Shown: positions 27,355 through 35,833 of the stretch, piece by piece
How the letters are laid out: the number at the start of each line of letters is the position of its first letter
How positions within the stretch are numbered: position 1 is the first letter of the stretch
DNA from: Cellulomonas sp. HZM
Lineage (GTDB): Bacteria; Actinomycetota; Actinomycetes; Actinomycetales; Cellulomonadaceae
Reading direction: 5' to 3'
DNA length: 64,000 nucleotides
Assembly: GCF_000708885.1 (NCBI RefSeq)
Contig: NZ_JEOE01000005.1
Location: 78,336-142,335, forward strand
Program-made: the position numbers and the translations under genes
The notes under the pieces: generated by a model
What the model was told of the DNA's origin: nothing
Databases searched by the model: none
Seen by the model: the letters and a program-made list of their open reading frames with translations, nothing else

Positions 27355-27779
27355 CGGGCCGTCGCCTCGTCCAGCAGGTCCATCGCGCGCTGGATCGTCG
27401 CCACGTCCTCGTCGGGCAGGGCCGCCAGGCGGGTTGCGAGCCACTCCGCGCGGGCCTCGCGGTCGCCGGCCGCGCGCTCGCGGCCCGCGTCCGTCAGGAC
27501 GACGAGCTGGCGACGACCGTCGTCGGGGTCCGCGACCCGCGTGACGAACCCGCGCTCGTCGAGCACGGCGATCGTCGCGGCCATCGACTGCGGCCGCACG
27601 CCCTCCGCGGCGGCGAACGTGCTGGCGGTGCCGACCTCGCCCTTGCCGAGCCGGATCAGCACCGCGAGCTGGCTCGCGGACAGGTCGTCGGCCTGCGCGA
27701 CCTCCCGCATCCGGCGGCGCAGCCGTCCGAAGACGACGCGCACCTGCGTGGCCGTGTCCGCGGCGGTGGTGGTGGGCAC
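27351..27779 (-). CDS. MarR-family regulator of the efflux operon
   Basis: The 142-residue winged helix has DDLSASQLAVLIRLGKGE, a recognition helix GVRPQSMAATIAVLDERGFV, and the MarR wing DPDDGRRQLVVLTDAGRE. It probably represses its own operon (MFS pump, isochorismatase-like enzyme, DUF6314 protein) until a small ligand binds. GTG 27779 follows TACCGT (27787-27792) by 7 nt, suggesting a leaderless mRNA. A symmetrical site lies just upstream. Confidence 0.9.
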   Translation of the reverse strand: MPTTTAADTATQVRVVFGRLRRRMREVAQADDLSASQLAVLIRLGKGEVGTASTFAAAEGVRPQSMAATIAVLDERGFVTRVADPDDGRRQLVVLTDAGRERAAGDREARAEWLATRLAALPDEDVATIQRAMDLLDEATAR

Positions 27780-27796
27780 GCCATCGACGGTACGCC

Positions 27797-27830
27797 TCGA
27801 CAGCCCAAACTGCACAGTCCAACCTGTCGA
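27797..27830 (-). promoter_or_regulatory. Probable MarR operator
   Basis: Arms TCGACAG (27797-27803) and CTGTCGA (27824-27830) are perfect inverted repeats. Between them, on the minus strand, TTGGACTG and CAGTTTGG form a second dyad. The site lies immediately upstream of the MarR promoter box, as expected for autoregulation. Confidence 0.55.
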
Positions 27831-27933
27831 TCGCGTCCTGGGTCCGCCGAGCAAGCAGGTGGTCTCGCCATGGACCGGCTGAACGAAACCAACCGCTTGC
27901 TCGGCGCGGTCGGCGCGGGCAGGCTCGGGGCGC

Positions 27934-28746
27934 ATGTGGTGGATCTGCGCGACGTGTGGCGTCGAGCACGGGGAGCGGGTCGACGTGTGCGCCGTGTGCG
28001 CCGACGAGCGGCAGTGGGTGCCCGCGTCCGGGCAGTCGTGGACCACGCTCGACGAGCTCGCGGCCGCCGGCACGCACGTCGACGTGCGCGAGCTCGAGCC
28101 CGACCTCTTCGGGCTGACGACCTCGCCCGGCGTGGGGATCGGCCAGGAGTCCAAGGTGGTCCGGACGTCGGTCGGGATGCTGCTGTGGGACCCGCTCGGG
28201 TACGTGGACGACGAGGCGGTCGCCGCGGTGCGTGCGCTCGGGGAGGTCGTGGCCGTCGTCGCGAGCCACCCGCACATGTTCGGCGTGCAGGTCGAGTGGT
28301 CGCGCGCGGTGGGTGGCGTGCCGGTGCTCGTCGCAGAGGCGGACCGGCACTGGGTGGCGCGCGAGGACCCGGCGATCGAGTCGTGGCGCGGCGAGCTCGA
28401 GGTGCTGCCGGGGGTCGTGCTGTCCCAGCCGGGCGGTCACTTCCCGGGCAGCGCGGTGGTCCACTGGGCGGCGGGGGCCGACGGGCGCGGCGCGCTGCTG
28501 AGCGGGGACACGATCTTCGCCAACCCCGACCGCACGTCGGTCAGCTTCATGCGGAGCTACCCCAACCGCATCCCGCTGTCGGGCGCGGTCGCCGAGCGGG
28601 TGGCGGCCCACGTCGCGCGCCGCCCGTTCGAGCGGATGTACAACAACTTCGAGGGTGTCATCCCGGCGGACGCGCGCGAGGTCGTCCTGCGCTCGGCCGC
28701 CCGCCACGCCGCCTGGACCCGCGGCGACCACGACTCCCTGACCTGA
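27934..28746 (+). CDS. Metallo-beta-lactamase-fold protein with N-terminal zinc ribbon
   Basis: The 270-residue protein opens with a rubredoxin-like zinc ribbon (CATCGVEHGERVDVCAVC) fused to a beta-lactamase fold. The fold shows VVASHPHMFG, GGHFPGSAVVHW and LLSGDTIFAN, equivalents of metal-ligand loops, though the usual HXHXDH motif is reduced to HPHMFG. It may therefore bind fewer metals or be a weak hydrolase or redox-linked protein. It is divergent from the MarR operon. ATG 27934 lacks a clear Shine-Dalgarno. Confidence 0.75.
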   Translation: MWWICATCGVEHGERVDVCAVCADERQWVPASGQSWTTLDELAAAGTHVDVRELEPDLFGLTTSPGVGIGQESKVVRTSVGMLLWDPLGYVDDEAVAAVRALGEVVAVVASHPHMFGVQVEWSRAVGGVPVLVAEADRHWVAREDPAIESWRGELEVLPGVVLSQPGGHFPGSAVVHWAAGADGRGALLSGDTIFANPDRTSVSFMRSYPNRIPLSGAVAERVAAHVARRPFERMYNNFEGVIPADAREVVLRSAARHAAWTRGDHDSLT

Positions 28747-28776
28747 CCAGGCCTGACCTGACCAGGCCTGACCTGG
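28737..28776. repeat. 15-bp tandem repeat over a stop codon
   Basis: CCTGACCTGACCAGG occurs twice (28737-28751, 28752-28766) followed by a partial third copy to 28776. The first unit contains the TGA of the metallo-hydrolase gene; the repeats themselves contain CCTGACC/CCAGG symmetry. Confidence 0.85.
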
Positions 28777-28800
28777 CCGGCCCGGTCCGGCCCCGCCCAC

Positions 28801-28868
28801 CGAGTGCGCAAGTTTCCGACGAGAGACGCAGTCCAGACTGGCGCACTCGTCGGAAACCCGCGCACTCG
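28801..28868 (+). repeat. 68-bp palindromic element, copy 2
   Basis: Arms at 28801-28823 and 28846-28868 with a 22-nt loop carrying AGTCCAGAC. The arms differ at two adjacent positions that become G-U pairs only in minus-strand RNA. It sits between the convergent metallo-hydrolase and GH30 genes. Confidence 0.88.
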
Positions 28869-28887
28869 GCGCGGACGGCGGGCGGGA

Positions 28888-30819
28888 TCAGCGGTAGACG
28901 CGGATGTCGGCCAGGCTCCACCACGAGCCCGACGACGCCGTCGTCGTGACCCGCACGTATCGGGCCGTCGTCCGGCCGAGGTCGAGGCGGAGCAGCTGGC
29001 CCGTCCCGGTGCCGGCCGCGACCTGGTGCCAGATGTGCCCGTCGCGGCTCGTCGTCACCGTGTACCCGCGTGCGTAGTCGCCGAGGTTGTCCCCGGAGTC
29101 CACGTCGAGGGTCGAGAACGTGCGCACGCGCCCGAGGTCCACCTGCAGGTACTGACCCGGCTCCTGTGCGGCTCCCGACGACCAGCGGGTCGACGCGTCG
29201 CCGTCGACCGCGAGCGCCGCGTCACCCGCGTTCACCGACGCCGTGGCCGACGAGACCGGGACCGACCGCAGGTCGGAGCGCAGCGCCTTCGACGCCGGCC
29301 AGGTGAACGTCGCCAGGGCACCCCCGGGCAGCGTGTACTCGAACGAGCGGGACCCCACGCGCACCGCGAACGAGCGCGGGTCGTCGTTCTCGTTGTGCAC
29401 GACGAGCGCCGTCGACCCGTCGGGGTTCCGGAACGCGACGTCCATGATCTGCCCGTTCCACCCGGTGGTCCCGAAGGACGTCGACCCGATGCGGACCGCG
29501 CCGGGCTTCACGAACTTCGAGAGGTGGCCGATCGTGTAGTACTCGGCGTCGGTGCGGACCGTCCCGTCGTCGAGCACGGTGACCAGTCCGGTGCACGTGT
29601 CGCAGCCGCCGTTGTGCGGGCCGCCGTTCTCGTCGAGCGCGATGTTCCAGTTGACCACCGACTTCGCCCAGTTCCGCGGGGTGCCGATCGTGAGCGTGCG
29701 GGCGTGCCACGTGAGCGTGCCGCGGAAGATCTGCGCGTCGGTGTCGTCGGGCCCGTGCGAGCCCGAGCACTCGGTGAACCAGATGCCCTTGCGCGGGTAC
29801 GCGTCGTGCAGCGCGGTCTGCGCCGACGGGTCGCCGTAGTAGCAGTGGTAGGCGGTGCCGGCGACCCACCTCGCGGCGGCGCTGTCGAGCAGCTGGTACG
29901 GGTAGTCCGTCCCGGGGTCCTCGCCCGGGGGCGTGCTCGCGGCGTCGTTGGGGTGGGTCTGCCAGTTGTGGTCGTAGCCGAGGATCTTGGTGCGCGGGCT
30001 GGCCTTCTTGAGCAGCGGGCCGAGCGCCTCGATCACCTTGATCTCCTGCGTGACCGGCATGTCCGTGCCGGGGTAGCCGCTGGGCGTGCGGTTCTGCGGC
30101 TCGTTCTGCACGGTGAGGTAGTCGACCGGGACGCCGGCGCGGGCGTACGCCTGCACGAACTTCACGAGGTAGCGGGCGTAGGCGTCGTAGACCTTCGGGT
30201 CGTCCTTGAGCCGGCCGCCGACGAGCGAGTCGCCGGTCTTCATCCACGCCGGCGGGCTCCACGGCGTCGCGAGCACTGTCAGCTGCGGGTTGAGCTTCTT
30301 GGCCTGGCGCAGCAGCGGGAGGACCTGCTTCTCGTCGTGAGCGATCGAGAAGTGCTTCAGCGCGAAGTCCGTCTTCCCAGGGGCGACGTCGTCGAACGTG
30401 TAGTGCTCGGCCTCGGCGGTGAAGTCCGACGAGCCGACGGGCTGGCGCAGGAAGCTCACGCCGATGCCCGTGCGCGGGTCGAACAGCTTCTTCATCGTGG
30501 CGTCGCGCTGCGTCTTCGGAAGCGCGGACAGGACGTGGGCCGACGAGTCCGTGATGGACGCGCCGAACCCGTCCATCGTCTGGAACGTCTGGTCGGGGTC
30601 GACGACGATCGTCGAGAGATCCGACGAGCCCTGCGTGAACGGCACCGAGGCGCGCTGGTGCAGCAGCTCGGACCGGTCGACCGTGGTGACCCACACCTGG
30701 GCCTGCGGCGTCGCGCCGCCGGTCGGGTGGCCGTGCCGGTCGTCGTGCGCGGCCGCCGGGGGGACGGCCAGCGCGATCGCGGCGGTGGCGCCGACGAGCG
30801 CGAGGGTGGTTCTCCTCAT
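28888..30819 (-). CDS. Secreted GH30 glycosidase with C-terminal discoidin module
   Basis: The 643-residue protein has a signal peptide (MRRTTLALVGATAAIALAV, cleavage near AAAHD). The GH30 barrel includes MDGFGASITDSSAHVLS, TPWSPPAWMKT, acid/base Glu in LTVQNEPQNRTPSG and nucleophile Glu in IWFTECSGSHG, followed by the side beta-domain. A discoidin/CBM32-like module covers about 515-643. The pattern fits GH30 enzymes such as endo-beta-1,6-glucanase or glucosylceramidase; the exact specificity is uncertain. ATG 30819 has GGAGAGTGAG upstream. It is probably controlled by the divergent LacI regulator. Confidence 0.92.
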   Translation of the reverse strand: MRRTTLALVGATAAIALAVPPAAAHDDRHGHPTGGATPQAQVWVTTVDRSELLHQRASVPFTQGSSDLSTIVVDPDQTFQTMDGFGASITDSSAHVLSALPKTQRDATMKKLFDPRTGIGVSFLRQPVGSSDFTAEAEHYTFDDVAPGKTDFALKHFSIAHDEKQVLPLLRQAKKLNPQLTVLATPWSPPAWMKTGDSLVGGRLKDDPKVYDAYARYLVKFVQAYARAGVPVDYLTVQNEPQNRTPSGYPGTDMPVTQEIKVIEALGPLLKKASPRTKILGYDHNWQTHPNDAASTPPGEDPGTDYPYQLLDSAAARWVAGTAYHCYYGDPSAQTALHDAYPRKGIWFTECSGSHGPDDTDAQIFRGTLTWHARTLTIGTPRNWAKSVVNWNIALDENGGPHNGGCDTCTGLVTVLDDGTVRTDAEYYTIGHLSKFVKPGAVRIGSTSFGTTGWNGQIMDVAFRNPDGSTALVVHNENDDPRSFAVRVGSRSFEYTLPGGALATFTWPASKALRSDLRSVPVSSATASVNAGDAALAVDGDASTRWSSGAAQEPGQYLQVDLGRVRTFSTLDVDSGDNLGDYARGYTVTTSRDGHIWHQVAAGTGTGQLLRLDLGRTTARYVRVTTTASSGSWWSLADIRVYR

Positions 30820-30882
30820 CTCACTCTCCATCGAGTAGACGTGGGGCCGCCCGAGTGAAACAACCTGTAACATCGGGCGAAC

Positions 30883-30894
30883 CGGTTGCAACCG
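30883..30894. promoter_or_regulatory. LacI-type operator between GH30 and its regulator
   Basis: CGGTTGCAACCG is a perfect 12-nt palindrome with a central GC, in the intergenic region shared by the GH30 gene and the LacI gene. TGTAACA occurs on each side (30866-30872 and 30954-30960), possibly auxiliary. Confidence 0.55.
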
Positions 30895-30969
30895 TACAGA
30901 ACACCCCGCGACGATGCGCATGTCAACTGCAGCGAACGGTTCCCTTCGATGAAACGGCGGATGTAACAC

Positions 30970-31986
30970 ATGCCCACTGTCCGCGACGTCGCCGCCCAGG
31001 CCGGCGTCTCCATCGCCACCGTCTCGCGCGTCCTCAACGGCGCCGACAACGTCGCACCCGCGACCCGCGCCCGTGTCGAGCAGGCGCTCGCGGCCGGAGG
31101 CACCACGGCCCCCGTGCCGCGCGCGTCGACGGGCGCCCGCAGCGGCCCGGTGTTCGTGCGCTGCCCGTACGTGCTCTCGGACTACTTCGGGCCCATCGTC
31201 TCCGCCGTCGCGGAGGCGCTCGACCTGCACGGCCGCACCATGCTGCTCGACGCGGGCGAGTCGGCGCAGGCGGGCCACCCGTTGTCGACGCTGCCGGTGC
31301 GCGACGTCGCCGGCGCGGTCCTGGTGCTCCCGCCGGAACCGGGCGAGGAGCTCGTCGCGCTGCGCCGACGAGGCTTCCCGTTCGTCGTCGTCGACCCGCG
31401 CGTGCCGCCCCCGCGGGACGTCGCCGCGGTCTCCGCCGCCCACTTCTCCGGCGCGCGCCAGGTCACGCAGCACCTGCTCGCGCTCGGGCACCGTCGGATC
31501 GGCCTTGTGGCCGGCCCGCGCGAGTGGGTCGCCGGCAACGACCGCTACGCGGGCCACGCCGCGGCGATGGTCGACGTCGGGATCCTGCCCCCGCCCGAGC
31601 TGGTCCGGCACGCGCACGCCACCACGCAGGACGGCCACCGCGCGGCGGGCGAGCTGCTCGACCTGCCCGACCGGCCCACCGCGATCGTCTGCTTCAACGA
31701 CCAGACCGCGGTGGGCGCGCTGCACGCCGCCGCGGAGCGCGGGCTGCGCGTCCCGGACGACGTCTCGGTGACCGGGTTCGACGACATCGAGGTGAGCCGC
31801 GCGACGACGCCCGAGCTCACGACCGTGCGCCAGCCGCTCGCGGAGATGGGGCGCATCGCCGTGAGCCTGCTCGCCCGACTCGTGGCGCGGCAGAAGGTCG
31901 ACGCGCTGCACGTGGAGCTCGCGACCGAGCTGGTGGTGCGGGGGTCGACGGGCGCCGTGCGGTCGTCGCCTGGAGCAAACGGGTGA
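30970..31986 (+). CDS. LacI-family regulator of the GH30 gene
   Basis: The 338-residue protein has the LacI DNA-binding helix-turn-helix VRDVAAQAGVSIATVSRVLN at the extreme N-terminus and a sugar-sensing domain with ALGHRRIGLVAGPREW, PTAIVCFNDQTAVGAL and VTGFDDIEVSRATTPELTTV. It is divergent from the secreted GH30 enzyme, with a palindromic site between them, so it is probably a local repressor relieved by the released sugar. ATG 30970 lacks an obvious Shine-Dalgarno. Confidence 0.9.
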   Translation: MPTVRDVAAQAGVSIATVSRVLNGADNVAPATRARVEQALAAGGTTAPVPRASTGARSGPVFVRCPYVLSDYFGPIVSAVAEALDLHGRTMLLDAGESAQAGHPLSTLPVRDVAGAVLVLPPEPGEELVALRRRGFPFVVVDPRVPPPRDVAAVSAAHFSGARQVTQHLLALGHRRIGLVAGPREWVAGNDRYAGHAAAMVDVGILPPPELVRHAHATTQDGHRAAGELLDLPDRPTAIVCFNDQTAVGALHAAAERGLRVPDDVSVTGFDDIEVSRATTPELTTVRQPLAEMGRIAVSLLARLVARQKVDALHVELATELVVRGSTGAVRSSPGANG

Positions 31987-32129
31987 TCTGCGGACCGCCC
32001 GTGCGTGCCGGCTCATGCGTCGTCGAGACTCTGCCGAAGATGTTCGGGTCTGGGTGAAATGTCTCGAGGGGGATCGGTGCGCAGGTTGTTCGGTCGGGCG
32101 ACGACGAGCGGGGTCCGGGGTGAGCGCGC

Positions 32130-33194
32130 TTGAGGTTCCATGACGTCCCGCTGGACCAGGCAGAGCTGTTCCGGGACCACGTGATCGCGCGGGAGCCGTA
32201 CATGTTGCGGGAGCTGGCGTCGTGGATGGAGCAGACGGGCGGCCCGATCGAGCTGATGGACGCCTCGGTCACTTCTCTGATCCGGATGTGCGACTGGTAT
32301 CTCGACTTAGCACGCGCCGGGTTCTTGGGCCTGGTCGACGACGCCGTCCCGGCGAGGTACCCAGAGCTGACGCTCGCGGAACAGAGGTCGCATCCGCACG
32401 CCGTGGCTCGGCGTCTGTCCGCGGCTGCCGGGGATCGTCTCGTGCACTACGTGCGCCTGGTCTGGGGTCGCTTGGTGCCCGAGTCCTACTGGGGTGTGTA
32501 CACGGAACGACGCAGGCCCTTCGCGGAAAATCTCCGTCATCAGACCGTGGTCTTCTTGCCCGGATGGCACTGGCCCGACCGCAAAGACATCGACTGGTCC
32601 GTCTTCGTGCAGGACAGCGCCGGCATCGGCTTCGGGGCCATGACCGGGGCGGCCGGGGAGTCCGACCGGCTGGCATGGAGTGTTGCCAGCAGCTGCCCCC
32701 GGGACCTCAGGCCATGGCAGCAGTCCCGAGAGTCATCTGTTCTCACGGGCTATCTCGAGGCCGACCTGCCGCCGATGCCTGAGATCGCGCGGGTGACTCC
32801 GGCGTTGGCGTGGGTGAGTGCGCCGGTGGAGCCGGAGGTGCGCGCAGCGGGCGACGGTGAGTGGGACGAGATGGTGTTGGCGAAGGGGCCGGTGGGCGGG
32901 CTCGAGGAGCCGGGGCTGTTGGTGCCGTTGCCGGTGGATGCGGTGGTGGGGGCCTTGCGGGCCGCGGGGTTCGTCGGTGTCGATGCTCGTGGTGTCCTGG
33001 CGGAGGGGGAGTTCGAGCACGCCGAGGGTGTCGCGCACGTGATGACGTTGGTCCACGGAGGTGAGCTCAGGGCGGTGCACGTGGAGCCGGTGTCGCCCTC
33101 GGAGTCGTCGTGGGAGGCGGTGCTCGCGCCCCTGCGGATGCTGGCGGTCGACCTCGGGGCGAACTTCGGCCCGGCCGGCGACTACCCGGCGTGA
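32130..33194 (+). CDS. Uncharacterised protein
   Basis: I do not recognise the 354-residue product. It starts at TTG 32130 (RFHDVPLDQAELFRDHVIA) with GGGGTGAG 9 nt upstream. It is rich in Trp and charged residues (SYWGVYTERRRPFAENLRHQ, FLPGWHWPDRKDIDWSVFVQ), has no signal peptide or membrane helix, and its C-terminal third is acidic and hydrophobic. Codon use is less strictly G/C-ending than its neighbours in the first 700 nt, which could mean a horizontally acquired gene. It stands alone between the LacI gene and a secreted beta-helix protein, with no partner toxin or effector recognised. Confidence 0.65.
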   Translation: MRFHDVPLDQAELFRDHVIAREPYMLRELASWMEQTGGPIELMDASVTSLIRMCDWYLDLARAGFLGLVDDAVPARYPELTLAEQRSHPHAVARRLSAAAGDRLVHYVRLVWGRLVPESYWGVYTERRRPFAENLRHQTVVFLPGWHWPDRKDIDWSVFVQDSAGIGFGAMTGAAGESDRLAWSVASSCPRDLRPWQQSRESSVLTGYLEADLPPMPEIARVTPALAWVSAPVEPEVRAAGDGEWDEMVLAKGPVGGLEEPGLLVPLPVDAVVGALRAAGFVGVDARGVLAEGEFEHAEGVAHVMTLVHGGELRAVHVEPVSPSESSWEAVLAPLRMLAVDLGANFGPAGDYPA

Positions 33195-33236
33195 TGCCTG
33201 GTGAACACGATTCACCGACCTACGCGGCGGTACGGG

Positions 33237-33264
33237 TTGACACGGATTGTCCGAAAGGTACGTT
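33237..33264 (+). promoter_or_regulatory. Promoter of the secreted beta-helix gene
   Basis: TTGACA (33237-33242) is a perfect -35; TACGTT (33259-33264) after 16 nt is a fair -10. A small dyad GGTGAA-CACGA-TTCACC (33200-33216) lies upstream and may end the previous gene or bind a regulator. Confidence 0.55.
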
Positions 33265-33365
33265 GGGCCTGACCCGCGGCAGCCGACACCCCCCGACGCC
33301 AACGATGGCGAACGGTCCGGAGGCCTGACGGGCCTTGTCGATCCTCATCGTCGAAAGGTCGATCC

Positions 33366-35258
33366 ATGCTGCCCAGCACGCACCCACGTCGGCTCCGCCG
33401 GCCCCGCAGAGCGCTCTCCGCGCTGCTCGCGGTGGCCCTCGCCGGCACCGTCTCCGCCCTGGCCGTCGCGCCCGCGAGCGCGCACGGCTCGTCGTCGTCG
33501 GACCCCGATCTCGGCCCCCACACCATCGTGTTCGACCCGAGCATGCCGGTCGACCAGATCCAGGCGAAGGTCGACGCGATCCACGCCCAGCAGGTCGACG
33601 CCGAGATGGGCGACGGCCGCTACGCGATCCTGTTCAAGCCCGGCACGTACGGCACCACCGAGCACCCGCTGCGCTTCCAGGTCGGGTACTACACCGAGGT
33701 CGCAGGGCTCGGGCAGAACCCCGGCGACGTCAAGATCAACGGCGCGATCGAGGTCTACAACCGCTGCCTGCCCGTCCCCGAGGGCTCGGACCCCAACTGC
33801 ATCGCGCTCGTGAACTTCTGGCGCTCCCTGTCCAACCTGTCGATCAACTTCGTCGGCGGGGGCGACGGCTGCCGCGACAGCGCCAACTTCTGGGCCGTGT
33901 CGCAGGCGGCGCCCATGCGCCGCGTCGAGCTCACGGGCGCCAACCTCTCGCTCATGGACTACTGCACGGCCGGGCCGCAGTACGCGTCCGGCGGGTTCAT
34001 CGCCGACTCGAAGATGCCGTTCGTGGTGAGCGGGAGCCAGCAGCAGTTCATCACCCGCAACAGCTCGGTCGAGGGCTGGAGCAACTTCGTGTGGAACCAG
34101 GTGTTCTCCGGCGTGGAGGGCGCGCCCGCGGGCGGTGCCTTCACCGACGACAACAAGTACACGACGATCGCCGCGACGCCCGTCTCGCGTGAGAAGCCGT
34201 ACCTGTACGTCGACGGCAAGGGGAAGTGGAACGTCTTCGTCCCCGCGGCGCAGAAGAGCTCGGTCGGGACGTCGTGGAAGAACGGCTCGACCCCGGGCCG
34301 GTCGGTGCCGCTGTCGAAGTTCTACGTCGCCAAGCCCGGTGACTCCGTCAAGCGCATCAACCTCGAGCTGCTCGCGGGCAAGAACCTGCTGCTCACGCCG
34401 GGGATCTACGACAACGACCGCACGATCCTCGTGCCGCGCGCCAACCAGGTGGTGCTGGGCCTGGGGCTCGCGACGATCGTGCCCGAGAACGGTGTCGTGG
34501 GGCTGCAGACGCTCGACGCGCCGGGCATCGACGTCGCCGGGCTCATGTTCGACGCGGGTGCCAAGAACTCGCCCGCGCTGCTCGTCGTCGGCACGCAGCT
34601 GTCGAAGATCGACGGCCTGCTCAAGAAGCAGCACCTGTCCGACCCGTCCAACCCGACCGCGCTGCAGGACGTGTTCTTCCGCGTCGGCGGTGCCCACGTC
34701 GGCAAGGCCACGCAGTCGCTCGTGGTCAACGCGAACAACGTCGTCGTGGACCACACGTGGGCGTGGCGCGCGGACCACGGCCAGGGCGTCGGCTGGACCG
34801 TCAACACCGCCGAGACCGGCGTGCTGGTCAACGGCAACGACGTGCTCGCGACGGGTCTGTTCGCCGAGCACTACCAGAAGTACAACGTCGTGTGGAACGG
34901 CGAGCGCGGCACGACGATCTTCTTCCAGAACGAGCTGCCGTACGACGCACCGAACCAGGCGGCGTGGAAGCACGGCTCGACGCTCGGCTGGGCCGCGTAC
35001 AAGGTCGCGCCGAACGTGAAGAAGCACGAGGCGTGGGGTCTGGGCAGCTACATCTACACGAACGTCGACCCGACGCTGCACGCCACGCAGTCGTTCGAGG
35101 TGCCGACGACCGCGGGGGTCAAGCTGCGCAACATGATCATCGTGTCGCTCAACAACGCCGGGACCATCGACCACGTCGTCAACGGCGTGGGCGGCCCGGC
35201 GGCGGCCGCGCCTGGTGGCTCGACCACGGCCTACCTCGCGGAGTACCCGCAGCCGTGA
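33366..35258 (+). CDS. Secreted beta-helix protein (pectate-lyase/GH55-like fold)
   Basis: The 630-residue protein has a signal peptide (RRALSALLAVALAGTVSALA, cleavage near APASAHG). The body is beta-strand rich with right-handed-helix features: KPGTYGTTEHPLRFQVGYY, VAGLGQNPGDVKINGA, two clusters around LLLTPGIYDNDRTI and VVLGLGLATIVPENG, and VNANNVVVDHTWAWRADHG. This resembles GH55-type or pectate-lyase-superfamily proteins in actinobacteria. Substrate and catalytic residues are not clear. A good promoter and Shine-Dalgarno (GAAAGG) precede ATG 33366. Confidence 0.75.
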   Translation: MLPSTHPRRLRRPRRALSALLAVALAGTVSALAVAPASAHGSSSSDPDLGPHTIVFDPSMPVDQIQAKVDAIHAQQVDAEMGDGRYAILFKPGTYGTTEHPLRFQVGYYTEVAGLGQNPGDVKINGAIEVYNRCLPVPEGSDPNCIALVNFWRSLSNLSINFVGGGDGCRDSANFWAVSQAAPMRRVELTGANLSLMDYCTAGPQYASGGFIADSKMPFVVSGSQQQFITRNSSVEGWSNFVWNQVFSGVEGAPAGGAFTDDNKYTTIAATPVSREKPYLYVDGKGKWNVFVPAAQKSSVGTSWKNGSTPGRSVPLSKFYVAKPGDSVKRINLELLAGKNLLLTPGIYDNDRTILVPRANQVVLGLGLATIVPENGVVGLQTLDAPGIDVAGLMFDAGAKNSPALLVVGTQLSKIDGLLKKQHLSDPSNPTALQDVFFRVGGAHVGKATQSLVVNANNVVVDHTWAWRADHGQGVGWTVNTAETGVLVNGNDVLATGLFAEHYQKYNVVWNGERGTTIFFQNELPYDAPNQAAWKHGSTLGWAAYKVAPNVKKHEAWGLGSYIYTNVDPTLHATQSFEVPTTAGVKLRNMIIVSLNNAGTIDHVVNGVGGPAAAAPGGSTTAYLAEYPQP

Positions 35259-35285
35259 CCGTGCGGCACGCGGGCTCACGCTAGA

Positions 35286-35349
35286 GGCCGACGACGAGCG
35301 GGCCGCCTCCCCTCACCGGGAGGTGGCCCGCTCGATCGTCGTCCGGCCC
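35286..35349. terminator. Long bidirectional hairpin
   Basis: CGACGACGAGCGGGCC and CCTCCC on the left pair with GGGAGG and GGCCCGCTCGATCGTCG on the right, with small bulges. It sits between the convergent beta-helix and YciI-like genes. Confidence 0.75.
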
Positions 35350-35355
35350 ACCCGG

Positions 35356-35688
35356 CTACATCGCGGCGCGGACCTCGATCGGCAGCCCCGTCGCGTGCGC
35401 GAACCGCCCGGCCCACGAGACCGCCTCGGCACGGTCGTGCACCTCGACCACGGTGAACCCGCCGACCGACTCGTCGGAGGCCACCACGGGGCCGGTCGAC
35501 TCGTGCACGTCGCGGCCGTCGGCCCGGACGGTCGTCGTCTGCGCCGCGGGCTCGAGACCGCACGCGAACACCCACAGCCCCGCGGTGCGCAGCTCCTGGT
35601 CCAGCGCGTCGACGTCGCGCATGATCTCGTCGATGTTCGCGGGCGCCGGCCCCTGCGGCTGCACGAACGTGAGCACGAACTTGGCCAC
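35356..35688 (-). CDS. YciI-like protein
   Basis: The 110-residue protein shows the YCII/DGPF fold: AKFVLTFVQPQGPAPANIDE, LRTAGLWVFACGLEPA, RADGRDVHESTGPVVASDE and GGFTVVEVHDRAEAVSWAGR. Members in actinobacteria are often paired with ECF sigma factors, but none is adjacent here. Function is unknown; a dimeric ferredoxin-like fold with a possible catalytic His/Asp pair is typical of the family. GTG 35688 follows GGAGGA. Confidence 0.85.
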   Translation of the reverse strand: MAKFVLTFVQPQGPAPANIDEIMRDVDALDQELRTAGLWVFACGLEPAAQTTTVRADGRDVHESTGPVVASDESVGGFTVVEVHDRAEAVSWAGRFAHATGLPIEVRAAM

Positions 35689-35833
35689 CGTGTCCTCCAA
35701 CGGTCCGGTGCCGCACGCGGTGCGCGGCGGGACCCATCTCACTCCGGTCGGCCCCGTCGCGCATCCTGCGTGCCTCCCGCGTGCAGCCGGCCGTGGGGTT
35801 GTCGTCGCCCGGCGCGCGTGGCAGCGTCGCCGT

